DNA of 64,000 nt from Chitinophagaceae bacterium (GTDB lineage Bacteria > Bacteroidota > Bacteroidia > Chitinophagales > Chitinophagaceae): assembly GCA_016720585.1 (NCBI GenBank), contig JADKKH010000004.1, positions 186,001 through 250,000 on the forward strand, written 5' to 3'. Of this stretch, positions 9,807 to 18,377 are shown in pieces; position 1 is the first letter of the stretch, and the number at the start of each line of letters is the position of its first letter. The notes beneath the pieces were generated by a model. It worked only from the letters and a program-made list of their open reading frames with translations. It ran no database searches and had not been told where the DNA came from. Made by a program: the position numbers and the translations under genes.

Positions 9807-9875
9807 TGACTGATTAGATTACTGATCGGTTACAAATAGCCAATCCCTCCCGTTATTAACGGGAGGGATTTTTTT
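7889..9875 (+). repeat. Long direct repeat, copy 2
   Basis: Partner of the repeat at 4381-6368, same orientation. The copies share codons even at silent positions across most of their length, so they were homogenised recently. Confidence 0.9.
9842..9875 (+). terminator. Rho-independent terminator of the second T9SS gene
   Basis: Same 13-bp stem as at 6334, loop ATT instead of CAT, followed by seven T. The ~200 bases between this and the convergent pgi gene show no feature I can support. Confidence 0.92.
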
Positions 9876-10076
9876 ATGAAAACATGCCTGTAAAAATTAT
9901 CGATACAGAAGGGGATAGAGTACTTTTTAATAAATTGCTTATTACGAATCCTTCTTTCGGGAGAGAACAAAAGCTTTGCCGAATCTGGCTTGTAATTAAC
10001 TACTTCAATCCATCGGGTTCGCTGGGCTTGAACCATTGGGGATTTAATCTGGTTGTATTCTCCGGGGAAAATAAAC

Positions 10077-11729
10077 CTATTTTTTCATTTGCTTCCAGGC
10101 ATTGATAAGCCCGTTGGTAGAAGAATCATGGTCAGTCACTGGTTCCTCAGTAACTAATTCAGGCAGAATCTTACCGGCTAATTGTTTCCCCAATTCCACG
10201 CCCCATTGATCGAAGCTGTAAATATTCCAGATAATACCCTGTACGAATATTTTATGTTCATATAAAGCAATCAGTTCTCCCAGTGTGTAAGGGGTGATTT
10301 TTTTAACCAGGAACGAGTTGGTGGGTTTGTTGCCGGCAAAAATTTTATATGGTAAAAGTTTTACTATGTCCTCTGCAGATCGTCCTTGTTGCTCCAGTTC
10401 TTTTCCGGCTTCCAATTCTGATTTACCATTCATTAATGCTTCGGTTTGTGCAAAAAAATTACTCAGCAGTTTTATATGATGATCACCAATAGGGTGATGA
10501 CTTTTTGCAGGGGCAATAAAATCACAGGGGATCATGGGGGTGCCCTGGTGGATTAACTGGTAGAAAGCATGTTGTCCATTGGTGCCGGGTTCGCCCCAGA
10601 TAACCGGTCCGGTAGCATATTCCACATGAACGCCGCTCCGGTCAGCCGTTTTACCATTACTTTCCATATTGGCCTGTTGAAAATATGCGGCAAACCTATG
10701 CATATACTGATCATAGGGGAGAATGGCTTCAGTTTGTACACCAAAAAAATTGGTGTACCAGATGCCCAGTAAAGCCATCAGTACCGGAATATTTTTAGTA
10801 AAGTCCGAATTGGCGAAATGGTTGTCGGTATGATGGGCTCCTTTTAATAATTGTTCAAAATTTTTATAACCAATGGAAAGGGCAATGGATAATCCGATGG
10901 CACTCCACAACGAATACCGGCCACCCACCCAGTCCCAGAATTCAAACATATTTTTTTTGTCAATTCCAAAATTCACAACTTCTTTTTCATTGGTGGAGAG
11001 GGCCACAAAGTGTTTGGCAATATGCTTTTCATTTTTTGCTTTCTCCAGGAACCACGCTCTTGCCGAATGTGCATTGGTCATGGTTTCCTGCGTAGTGAAG
11101 GTTTTCGAAGCAATAAGAAAAAGTGTTCTTTCCGGGTTTACTTTCTGTAAGGTTTCCGCGATATCTGAACCATCAACATTGGAGACGAAGTATGTTTCTA
11201 TATCTTTAACCCGGTAGGGTTTTAATGCTTCGGTAACCATCTGCGGGCCCAGGTCACTTCCTCCGATACCTATATTGACAATATATTTTATGCGCTTGCC
11301 GGTGTACCCCCGGAATTTGCCCGAATGAACCGACCTGGTAAAGGTTTTCATTTTGCGCAGGACTTTCTGTACACCGGGCATCACATCATTTCCTTCTGTA
11401 AAAACGGGACGGTCAGCAAAATTCCTTAAAGCAATATGGAGTACGGAACGCTTCTCTGTTTCATTTATGAGGTCGCCCCGGAACATGGAAGTGATGGCCT
11501 CTTTAAGCTTACATTCCTCAGCAAGCTGCACCAGCAGTTCCATTGTTTTATCTGTGATGATATTTTTGGAATAGTCAAAGAGAATTTCGTCCAGGCAGCC
11601 GGAAAATTTATTAAAACGGGCGGGATCGTCATTGAACAGTTCCTTCATAGGAACATCTTTCATTACAGCATAATGTTCTTGCAGCTCTTTCCAGGCTTTT
11701 GTTGTTGCAGGATTGATCTTGGATAACAT
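10077..11729 (-). CDS. pgi: Glucose-6-phosphate isomerase
   Basis: Cytosolic interconversion of glucose 6-phosphate and fructose 6-phosphate (glycolysis/gluconeogenesis). At 550 residues it has the normal length of the large bacterial form. Both family signatures are visible: DWVGGRYSLWSAIGL and NIYSFDQWGVELGK, plus GIGGSDLGPQM in the N-terminal SIS domain. The start ATG is at 11729; the threonine aldolase gene ends only 13 bases upstream, so the two are probably one transcript. Nothing unusual in sequence. Confidence 0.97.
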   Translation of the reverse strand: MLSKINPATTKAWKELQEHYAVMKDVPMKELFNDDPARFNKFSGCLDEILFDYSKNIITDKTMELLVQLAEECKLKEAITSMFRGDLINETEKRSVLHIALRNFADRPVFTEGNDVMPGVQKVLRKMKTFTRSVHSGKFRGYTGKRIKYIVNIGIGGSDLGPQMVTEALKPYRVKDIETYFVSNVDGSDIAETLQKVNPERTLFLIASKTFTTQETMTNAHSARAWFLEKAKNEKHIAKHFVALSTNEKEVVNFGIDKKNMFEFWDWVGGRYSLWSAIGLSIALSIGYKNFEQLLKGAHHTDNHFANSDFTKNIPVLMALLGIWYTNFFGVQTEAILPYDQYMHRFAAYFQQANMESNGKTADRSGVHVEYATGPVIWGEPGTNGQHAFYQLIHQGTPMIPCDFIAPAKSHHPIGDHHIKLLSNFFAQTEALMNGKSELEAGKELEQQGRSAEDIVKLLPYKIFAGNKPTNSFLVKKITPYTLGELIALYEHKIFVQGIIWNIYSFDQWGVELGKQLAGKILPELVTEEPVTDHDSSTNGLINAWKQMKK

Positions 11730-11742
11730 GGCTTCTAAGATA

Positions 11743-12759
11743 CTATAGTTGATTGAAGGCTTCTATGGTTTTACGCACCATTTCCTTATTTATATCCAGG
11801 TGCAGGACCAGTCTTACCCGGTTTGGCGAAATAGCATAACCCAGAATATTATGTTCTTTCAGGCTGGCCACCAGGGCCGGAGCGGTTAGGGTATCCTGCA
11901 ATTCGAATATGATGATATTAGTTTCAACCGGCAGTACCAGTTTTACAAACTTTTTTACTGCAATGGATTCAGCTATTTGCCTGGCATGTGAATGGTCTTC
12001 TTCCAGGCGATCAATATTATTTTGCAGGGCATAGATGCCCGCTGCTGCCATAAATCCTGCCTGGCGCATGCCACCACCGAATACTTTCCGGATTCTTCTG
12101 GCTTTTTTTATGAATTCATTTTTGCCCAGTAACAAACTACCCACCGGGCAGCCTAAACTTTTGCTCAGGCAAACCGAGATGCTGTCAAAGGCTTCTCCGT
12201 ATTGTTTCGGGGTTTCCTTTTTTGCTATTAAGGCATTCCACAACCGGGCCCCATCTAAATGAAGCGCAAGTTTTTTTTCTTTGCAGAGCGCCTGTATCTT
12301 TTTTATTTCTTCAAAATCGTAACAGCTGCCGCCTCCGCGATTGGACGTGTTTTCCAGGGCTACCAAACGGGACTGTGCCCGGTGTACATCATCCGGCTGT
12401 ATAGCTGCTTTTATCTGCTCTGCAGTAACCCTTCCAAAATTGCCGTATAATAGTTTTACGGAAGCCCCGGAATTAAAAGCAATGCCACCACCTTCATATT
12501 GATAAACATGGGAGCTTTCATCACAAACCACTTCATCACCGGGTTGCGTATGACATTTTATAGCGATCTGGTTGGTCATAGTACCGGAAGGGCAGAAGAG
12601 GGCTGCTTCCATCCCAAACATAGTGGCAGTCATTTGCTCTAATTCATTGATGGATGGGTCCTCGCTAAACACATCATCCCCCACCCGGGCTTTCATCATG
12701 GCTTCAAGCATACCGGGAGATGGTTTTGTTACAGTATCAGAGCGGTAGTCAATTATCAT
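11743..12759 (-). CDS. ltaE: Low-specificity L-threonine aldolase
   Basis: PLP enzyme cleaving L-threonine/allo-threonine to glycine and acetaldehyde. The protein opens with the family-typical IDYRSDTVTKPS and DDVFSEDPSINELE, has HLDGARLWNA in the PLP-binding region and CLSKSLGCPVGS around the Schiff-base lysine. I chose ATG 12759 (338 residues) over an in-frame start at 12798, because the latter adds 13 residues not seen in the family. It lies 13 bases upstream of pgi in the same direction. Confidence 0.93.
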   Translation of the reverse strand: MIIDYRSDTVTKPSPGMLEAMMKARVGDDVFSEDPSINELEQMTATMFGMEAALFCPSGTMTNQIAIKCHTQPGDEVVCDESSHVYQYEGGGIAFNSGASVKLLYGNFGRVTAEQIKAAIQPDDVHRAQSRLVALENTSNRGGGSCYDFEEIKKIQALCKEKKLALHLDGARLWNALIAKKETPKQYGEAFDSISVCLSKSLGCPVGSLLLGKNEFIKKARRIRKVFGGGMRQAGFMAAAGIYALQNNIDRLEEDHSHARQIAESIAVKKFVKLVLPVETNIIIFELQDTLTAPALVASLKEHNILGYAISPNRVRLVLHLDINKEMVRKTIEAFNQL

Positions 12760-13094
12760 TACAGGATTTTGTGCAAGATAATAAGTTCGACATTTCAACA
12801 GCTGCTATCTTTTCATAATGGATTATTAGGCGGGAATCCAGATTAGTTCCCGACGAAACTATCAATATGCGATCAAGGCAGAATTTGCATTATGGAAAAT
12901 CGATATAACCTTACTTCCTTTTGCTCCAACCAGGGCTTCCCTGAGCAGTCTTTTTAAGGCATTTCAGCCCTTTTTTTGTTTTTTGTATAAAACTGTTAAT
13001 CCGGCACCTTTTATCTGTTTTTTACGCCACTCATAAGAAAAATGCAGGTTTTTGTAACCAGATTTACGGGCCTGCGTCTTACCCATAACACCAG

Positions 13095-13195
13095 AAACGG
13101 CCGATTATCCCTAAAATAGGCCGTTTACTTTAAAACATTGTTCTTGGTAATGCATAGTACCTATCTTTGGACTGTAATTATCAAGAACAGGTACT
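13095..13195 (+). promoter_or_regulatory. Promoter with clustered inverted repeats upstream of the outer-membrane barrel gene
   Basis: TTG (13138-13140) and TATCTTTG (13162-13169), 21 bases apart, fit the Bacteroidota -33/-7 promoter, with a start expected near 13176. Around it lie three inverted repeats: AAACGGCC/GGCCGTTT (13095-13102, 13119-13126), GTTCTTG/CAAGAAC (13140-13146, 13182-13188) and AGTACCT/AGGTACT (13156-13162, 13189-13195). The last two interlock and straddle the -7 box, which suggests an operator. The rest of the 12760-13094 gap shows nothing I can name. Confidence 0.5.
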
Positions 13196-13216
13196 AAAAT
13201 TAAAAAAACCATAAAA

Positions 13217-15673
13217 ATGAGAAAAATTTTGATCTTACTGACCATCACCTTAAGCAGCTTAAGTTTCGTCAGTCAAGCACAAGTAAACAGCGGGAAAGTA
13301 ACCGGAACCGTTATTGATGGCAACACTAAAACCATAGAATCTGCTACCATTACTTTGGTAAGAGCATCAGACTCATCTGTAGTAAAAATGAGTGTAGCCA
13401 ATAAAACAGGTAGTTATGAATTTGATGCCGTGCCCGAAGGACGTTACATCGTAATTATATCCGCAGTAGGACATAACAAAGGCTACTCGGGTACCTTTGA
13501 AGTTTCAGCTTCAAATCCTTCCGTAGCTTTAAAAACAATTGAACTGGTACCCAAGGCAAAATCATTGGGAGAAGTAACCGTAACAGCAAAAAAACCGTTG
13601 ATTGAACAAAAGCTTGACCGGACCATTGTTAATGTGGAAGCTGCTGTTACTAATGTAGGAACATCCGCCATGGAGGTTCTTGAAAAATCTCCCGGCATTT
13701 CAATAGATAAAGATGGCAATATCAGTTTGAAAGGTAAGCAGGGTGTGCAGGTATATGTTGACGGTCGTCCAACCTACCTCTCAGGTACTGACCTGGCCAA
13801 TTATCTCCGTAGTCTTAGCAGCAATCAGCTCGACCAGATTGAGATCATGACGAACCCTCCGGCTAAATATGAAGCAGCCGGTAACAGTGGTATTATTAAT
13901 ATTAAAACCAAAAAGACCAAACAGTTCGGTTATAGCGGAAGTATTTCCTCAACCTGGAGCCAGGGACGGTATGCAAAAATTAATGAGTCATTTAATTTTA
14001 ATTACCGGAAGAACAAAGTGAATTTTTTTACCTCGCTGGGTTATAATAACCGGAAAAATTTCCAGGACCTCAATATCCAGCGTTCTTTTATTGAATCAAC
14101 CACCAAAGAAGTTAAATCGCATTTTGACCAGGAATCTAAGATCAGGGAAAGCAGTGAATCGTTTAATGGTAAATTGGGGATGGATTATTTTGCTTCTAAA
14201 AAAACAACGTTTGGGGTAGTAGTAAACGGATTTTATAATCCGGGGACTTTCAGAAACCGCAGCGATGTTATGATTGGCGATCCTGATTATGTTTTGCTGA
14301 GCCGTACGATAGCCACAACATTCAATGAAAGGAAATGGAAAAATTTCGGAACAAATTTTAATTTCCGTCACGTTTTTGATTCCACCGGAAGAGAATTAAC
14401 GGCCGATGTTGACTATCTGTCTTATAATAGTAATAATTTACAGGACCTTGTAAATGCCTATTACAATGCAAACGGTATCCCGACTGAAAAAACAGATACG
14501 TTGCTAGGTAAACTGCCCCAGGACATAAAAATCTATTCTTCCAAAATGGACTATACACATCCGTTAAAGAAAGGCGCCAAATTTGAAGCGGGTATTAAGA
14601 CAAGTTTTGTAAAAACGGATAACAATGCCGTTTATGATAGCGTAAACTATGGGGCAAGGGTCCGGGATCTGGGCCGCAGTAATTACTTTATTTATAAAGA
14701 GAATGTAAATGCTGCTTATGTGAATTACAGCCGTCCCTTTGGTAAAAAAATCACCGGCCAGTTTGGTGTACGTGTTGAAAATACCAATGCCGAGGGCAAC
14801 CAGGTTACCACCGGGGTGAAGTTTAAGCGGAATTATACACAGGTTTTTCCAACAGCCTTTTTACAGTATACTGCAAACGAAAAAAATAGTTTTGTGATCA
14901 ATTATGGCCGCAGGATCGAGCGTCCGGATTATGAAGACATGAATCCTTTTATTCTTTTCCTGGACAGGTACACTTTTCAACAGGGAAATCCCAACCTGCA
15001 GCCTCAGTTCTCTCATAATGTTGAATTGAGTCATACATACAAAGGGTTCCTGACAACCACACTAAATTATACAAGAACGACGGATATCATTAATGAAGTG
15101 CTCGAGCAAAATATTGATAAGAATGAAACTTTTATCAAAAAAGCTAATATAGCCAAACAAAGGCAATATGGAATTGCCATCAGCGCCGGCGGACAAATAA
15201 AAAAATGGTGGAGTGGAAATGTTTATCTGAATGTATATAATAACCTTTTTGATGGGATCATTAATGGAGAAGCCGTTACGATAAGTGCCACATCAGGTCA
15301 GTTCAATGTGTCCAACCAGTTTAAGTTTGGGAAAACCTGGGGCGCGGAACTAAGTGGTTTCTACAGAACCGGTGGCGTGGATGGCGTTTTCAGGATCAAA
15401 GGTTTTGGTATGATGAATATGGGTGTAAGCAAACAAATTTTAAAAGGTAAAGCGTCCATACGACTCAATGTCCGGGATGTATTGTATTCACAGAAAATAA
15501 GTGGAACAATTAAATACAGTAACATAGATGCCGCCTTCCAGCAAACGAGAGATTCAAGACAGGTTGCTCTTGGTTTTACTTACCGTTTCAACAAAGGCAA
15601 AGTAAACAACCAGAAAAGAAAGACGGGTGGTGCGGCTGATGAGCAAAACAGGGTAAAAACAGGCGATAATTAA
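13217..15673 (+). CDS. TonB-dependent-receptor-like outer membrane beta-barrel protein
   Basis: An 818-residue outer-membrane protein. Signal peptide ~1-21 (ending SQAQ); carboxypeptidase-regulatory-like/CNA-B domain ~25-115 (GKVTGTVIDGNTKTIESAT); plug domain ~120-230 (GEVTVTAKKPLIEQKLDRT, then NPPAKYEAAGNSGIINIKTK); then a barrel ending in a typical aromatic/hydrophobic strand followed by a basic, probably periplasmic tail. It belongs to the OMP_b-brl_3 group of SusC-unrelated receptors, whose ligands are mostly unknown. No SusD partner, regulator or sigma factor lies next to it. The start follows a good promoter and a terminator lies 20 bases after the stop. Confidence 0.88.
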   Translation: MRKILILLTITLSSLSFVSQAQVNSGKVTGTVIDGNTKTIESATITLVRASDSSVVKMSVANKTGSYEFDAVPEGRYIVIISAVGHNKGYSGTFEVSASNPSVALKTIELVPKAKSLGEVTVTAKKPLIEQKLDRTIVNVEAAVTNVGTSAMEVLEKSPGISIDKDGNISLKGKQGVQVYVDGRPTYLSGTDLANYLRSLSSNQLDQIEIMTNPPAKYEAAGNSGIINIKTKKTKQFGYSGSISSTWSQGRYAKINESFNFNYRKNKVNFFTSLGYNNRKNFQDLNIQRSFIESTTKEVKSHFDQESKIRESSESFNGKLGMDYFASKKTTFGVVVNGFYNPGTFRNRSDVMIGDPDYVLLSRTIATTFNERKWKNFGTNFNFRHVFDSTGRELTADVDYLSYNSNNLQDLVNAYYNANGIPTEKTDTLLGKLPQDIKIYSSKMDYTHPLKKGAKFEAGIKTSFVKTDNNAVYDSVNYGARVRDLGRSNYFIYKENVNAAYVNYSRPFGKKITGQFGVRVENTNAEGNQVTTGVKFKRNYTQVFPTAFLQYTANEKNSFVINYGRRIERPDYEDMNPFILFLDRYTFQQGNPNLQPQFSHNVELSHTYKGFLTTTLNYTRTTDIINEVLEQNIDKNETFIKKANIAKQRQYGIAISAGGQIKKWWSGNVYLNVYNNLFDGIINGEAVTISATSGQFNVSNQFKFGKTWGAELSGFYRTGGVDGVFRIKGFGMMNMGVSKQILKGKASIRLNVRDVLYSQKISGTIKYSNIDAAFQQTRDSRQVALGFTYRFNKGKVNNQKRKTGGAADEQNRVKTGDN

Positions 15674-15694
15674 TATATATTATCCTCTATGTAA

Positions 15695-15723
15695 AAGTCC
15701 TGCCGGTTTCGGCAGGACTTTTT
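15695..15723 (+). terminator. Rho-independent terminator after the beta-barrel gene
   Basis: A 10-bp stem AAGTCCTGCC/GGCAGGACTT with loop GGTTTC, followed by TTT. The T tract runs directly into a TATATTTG box (15723-15730) that may serve yajQ. Confidence 0.9.
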
Positions 15724-15730
15724 ATATTTG
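15723..15730 (+). promoter_or_regulatory. Putative -7 box for yajQ
   Basis: TATATTTG matches TAnnTTTG and lies 24 bases before the yajQ ATG, just past the preceding terminator. No convincing -33 element is visible, so this is tentative. Confidence 0.4.
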
Positions 15731-15753
15731 TTATTCCACCAAAACCAGCTGTT

Positions 15754-16245
15754 ATGCCATCCTTCGATATTGTAAGCAAAGTTGACCCGCAGGCCTTGGA
15801 CAATGCCGTTAATGTCGTTACCCGTGAAATTACCAACCGCTTTGATTTCAAAAATTCACATGTCGTTATTAACCTTGACAAGAAAGAATTTCTTCTCAAA
15901 CTGGAAACAGATGACGATATGAAGATGGGACAACTGATTGATGTCCTGATCAACCGGGCACACAAGCAGGGCATTGCCCCCGAAGCATTTGATACCTCCA
16001 AAGTCGGGGCGCAAAGCGGTAAAGTGTGGAAGAAGGACATGAAAGTGAGGAATGGACTGGCCCAGGAGGATGCTAAAAAGGTTGTCAAGCTGATCAAAGA
16101 CTCAGGTATGAAGGTGCAGGCATCTATTAATGATGACCTGGTAAGAGTAACCGCGAAAAAAATCGATGACCTACAAGCCATCATTCAGCTTTGTAAAAAT
16201 GGTAACCTGGGATTCCCTTTACAATATGTCAATATGAGGGATTGA
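15754..16245 (+). CDS. yajQ: YajQ-family nucleotide-binding protein
   Basis: A 163-residue cytosolic protein, full length for the family, with the N-terminal MPSFDIVSKVD and central RFDFKN motifs and the C-terminal GFPLQYVNMRD-type ending (most family members end in QF.NFR-like residues). It has two ferredoxin-like halves. Members bind tRNA/GTP or, in Xanthomonas, cyclic di-GMP and act with transcription factors; function here is not known. It is monocistronic. Confidence 0.92.
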   Translation: MPSFDIVSKVDPQALDNAVNVVTREITNRFDFKNSHVVINLDKKEFLLKLETDDDMKMGQLIDVLINRAHKQGIAPEAFDTSKVGAQSGKVWKKDMKVRNGLAQEDAKKVVKLIKDSGMKVQASINDDLVRVTAKKIDDLQAIIQLCKNGNLGFPLQYVNMRD

Positions 16246-16393
16246 TGTCTTAATAAACGGGCATTAAGTCATTTTTTTGTTGATAACAAAGTGGAAAAGG
16301 AGTGCATATCAAAAGGGTAAAAAATTAGGAAAAGGGTAGTTGGGTATACTATATTTGATATACAACTGCACGGAATTTTAGCAATAAAAGGAA

Positions 16394-16522
16394 GTGCTTG
16401 GAGAAGCGGAAATCTGTCAAAAGATGGAAGTGACTCCGGGGGTAAATGAAGCCCGTCAGAAGGTGGAAATTACTCCAGAAAGCATCAGGTATGTAAACAG
16501 AAAGGCGCAAGCCAGAAAGTGA
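16394..16522 (+). CDS. Possible small ORF with an internal 13-residue repeat
   Basis: A 42-codon frame from GTG 16394 contains two similar 13-residue units (QKMEVTPGVNEAR / QKVEITPESIRYV). These are encoded by 22-bp direct repeats at 16416-16437 and 16455-16476 whose 39-base spacing keeps the frame. A TATATTTG box lies at 16350-16357. I recognise no family; it could be a decayed gene end or chance. Otherwise the 16246-16670 gap holds only the rpmE2 promoter. Confidence 0.2.
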   Translation: MLGEAEICQKMEVTPGVNEARQKVEITPESIRYVNRKAQARK

Positions 16523-16574
16523 GCTAACTTGGTGCTTTCATCTTTTTTACCCCTAATGAGGTCTTCCAATAAAA

Positions 16575-16606
16575 TTTGGCTGAAAACCTTCTCCGGCCTA
16601 TCTTTG
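16575..16606 (+). promoter_or_regulatory. Promoter of rpmE2
   Basis: TTTG (16575-16578), a 20-base spacer and TATCTTTG (16599-16606) match the Bacteroidota consensus exactly. The start would be near 16613, leaving a leader of about 58 bases before the ATG. Confidence 0.7.
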
Positions 16607-16670
16607 CCGTCCGAAAAAAATCATTTAATCTGTACGGCAAAATCCGTGCAGCCTTCAAAATCATCAAGTT

Positions 16671-16925
16671 ATGAAAAAAGGAATCCATCCCGATACATAT
16701 CGGTTAGTTGTTTTTAAGGACATGAGTAATGGTCACTCGTTCCTAAGCCGTTCTACCTCAGCCTCAAAAGAAAAAGTAAAATGGGAAGATGGTAATGAAT
16801 ATCCCCTTGTTAAACTGGAGATATCCAATACGTCTCATCCTTTCTTTACCGGTAAGAATATGCTGGTTGATACGGCAGGTCGTATTGATAAATTCAATAA
16901 GAAATACGCTAAGAAAGCCGAATAA
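16671..16925 (+). CDS. rpmE2: 50S ribosomal protein L31 type B
   Basis: An 84-residue large-subunit protein. It starts MKKGIHPDTYRLVVFKDMSN and contains SHPFFTGKN, the type-B pattern. It lacks the CxxC zinc ribbon of type A, so it is the zinc-independent version. It has its own strong promoter and a terminator 63 bases after the stop, hence a single-gene unit. Confidence 0.96.
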   Translation: MKKGIHPDTYRLVVFKDMSNGHSFLSRSTSASKEKVKWEDGNEYPLVKLEISNTSHPFFTGKNMLVDTAGRIDKFNKKYAKKAE

Positions 16926-16988
16926 TATTAAATTGTGCAGAGCTCTTTGCGAAAGCTTAGAGTTTTGTTTTTCATGGCTATACTTTAG

Positions 16989-17018
16989 ACCTCCCGATTC
17001 TTCGGGAGGTTGTTTATT
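16989..17018 (+). terminator. Rho-independent terminator after rpmE2
   Basis: A 9-bp stem ACCTCCCGA/TCGGGAGGT with a 4-base loop, followed by a T-rich stretch. It ends ~20 bases before the next start codon. Confidence 0.85.
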
Positions 17019-17036
17019 TTTACACCAACGCATCGT

Positions 17037-18215
17037 ATGAACAAGATCATATTTACAGAAGAATTTTGTCAACCAGAAAACCTGCATCCCTTTACGCTGA
17101 CGAGGCAGATACAGGATATCCGTATCGGCATACTTACTATCCGGGAGAAATGGGAGCGGATGCTGGATCTTCCATCTTTCGACAAGAAAGAAGATGATTA
17201 TAAAGATCTGGATCGTTCTGTTAACATTGATGAAGCAGTGGATGAGGGGGTCTGTTATCTGATCCATGGCAATGTATTGCCAACTGATAAACTGGTCAAG
17301 GCCATCCGACGGCTAAAAGACGGTGAGTTTATTGCCACCCCTGTAGGAACCGGGATTGTTTTTCGATTTACTAAAAATGAAATTGCGGACCGGCATAAGA
17401 TAAAAGTAGGGAAGGCCATTACCATTAAAGAAGAAATAAAAACCATTCAGTATCCCTGGGATATTTTTCAGTTGAATGACTGGTCGATACGGCAGGATTT
17501 TGAATTGCTGACCCGCAAAAGAAAATCGCAACCCATTTCAAAGTCGAACAAGGTCACCAAACCTTCGCAGGTCTTTATAGAGAAGGGTGCAAGAATGGAG
17601 CATTGTATCATCAATGCCTCCACCGGGCCTGTTTATATTGGCAGGGATGCGGAAGTGATGGAAGGCTGCATTATCCGGGGACCTTTTGCGATAGGGGAAG
17701 GGGCTTGTTTGAAATCCGGAACAAAGGTTTATGGGGCCACTACCCTTGGACCTAGGTGTGTGGTGGGTGGTGAAATAAAGAATTCGGTACTGTTTGGTTA
17801 TAGCAATAAAGCCCATGATGGCTACCTGGGTGATTCAGTTGTTGGTGAATGGTGTAACCTGGGGGCAGGCACCACAAATTCAAACCTGAAGAACAATGCT
17901 GGTCCGGTACGTATCTGGACTCCGAAAGGAGAAATGGTTGCTGGAATAAAATGCGGGGTGATGATGGGGGATTATACAAGAACATCAATCAATACATCGA
18001 TAAATACAGGAACGGTTATGGGCGTTTGCTGCAATGTATTCGGGTTGGGGTTGACGCCTAAATACATTCCCAATTTTTCCTGGGGTAGTGAAGGGATTAA
18101 GCGGTTTGAATTTGATAAAGCCTTATCCAATATCGAAGCCTGGAAAAAACTGAAAGAGAAAACTGTGACGGAAAACGAGAAAAATATTTTGAAGTATATA
18201 TTTGAGAAATGCTGA
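17037..18215 (+). CDS. GlmU-family putative sugar nucleotidyltransferase/acyltransferase
   Basis: A 392-residue cytosolic protein of the Bacteroidota GlmU-like family. The N-terminal ~175 residues resemble a nucleotidyltransferase fold but lack the canonical GGxGTRL loop. The C-terminal half (~190-350) is a left-handed beta-helix of hexapeptide repeats (VYIGRDAEVMEGCIIRGP, IGEGACLKSGTKVYG). It probably makes or acetylates a sugar nucleotide for the cell envelope; the exact substrate is unknown. I use ATG 17037 because the upstream in-frame TTG lies inside the preceding terminator. AGTCNGG repeats begin 9 bases after the stop. Confidence 0.85.
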   Translation: MNKIIFTEEFCQPENLHPFTLTRQIQDIRIGILTIREKWERMLDLPSFDKKEDDYKDLDRSVNIDEAVDEGVCYLIHGNVLPTDKLVKAIRRLKDGEFIATPVGTGIVFRFTKNEIADRHKIKVGKAITIKEEIKTIQYPWDIFQLNDWSIRQDFELLTRKRKSQPISKSNKVTKPSQVFIEKGARMEHCIINASTGPVYIGRDAEVMEGCIIRGPFAIGEGACLKSGTKVYGATTLGPRCVVGGEIKNSVLFGYSNKAHDGYLGDSVVGEWCNLGAGTTNSNLKNNAGPVRIWTPKGEMVAGIKCGVMMGDYTRTSINTSINTGTVMGVCCNVFGLGLTPKYIPNFSWGSEGIKRFEFDKALSNIEAWKKLKEKTVTENEKNILKYIFEKC

Positions 18216-18223
18216 GGGAGGAG

Positions 18224-18270
18224 AGTCGGGAGTCGTCGTGAGTCGGGAGTCGGGAGTCCGGAGTCCGGAG
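18224..18270. repeat. Heptamer tandem repeat AGTCNGG, copy array 1
   Basis: AGTCGGG / AGTCCGG units repeat in register, with one 10-base interruption, right after the GlmU-like stop. The same heptamer recurs directly after tpiA. Confidence 0.85.
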
Positions 18271-18377
18271 TTTGTCACAGGACAGGCAGACATTAAAGTT
18301 GGGAGTGTTTTTTGAAAGAGACAAGTAGGTGGAATAATGAGTTTTTAATAGATTACAAATACAAGACTGGATTAATT

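Noticed and set aside
9884..10105. 73-codon plus-strand frame after the second T9SS terminator
   Set aside because: It overlaps the pgi 3' end, starts just after the terminator and shows no domain or promoter.
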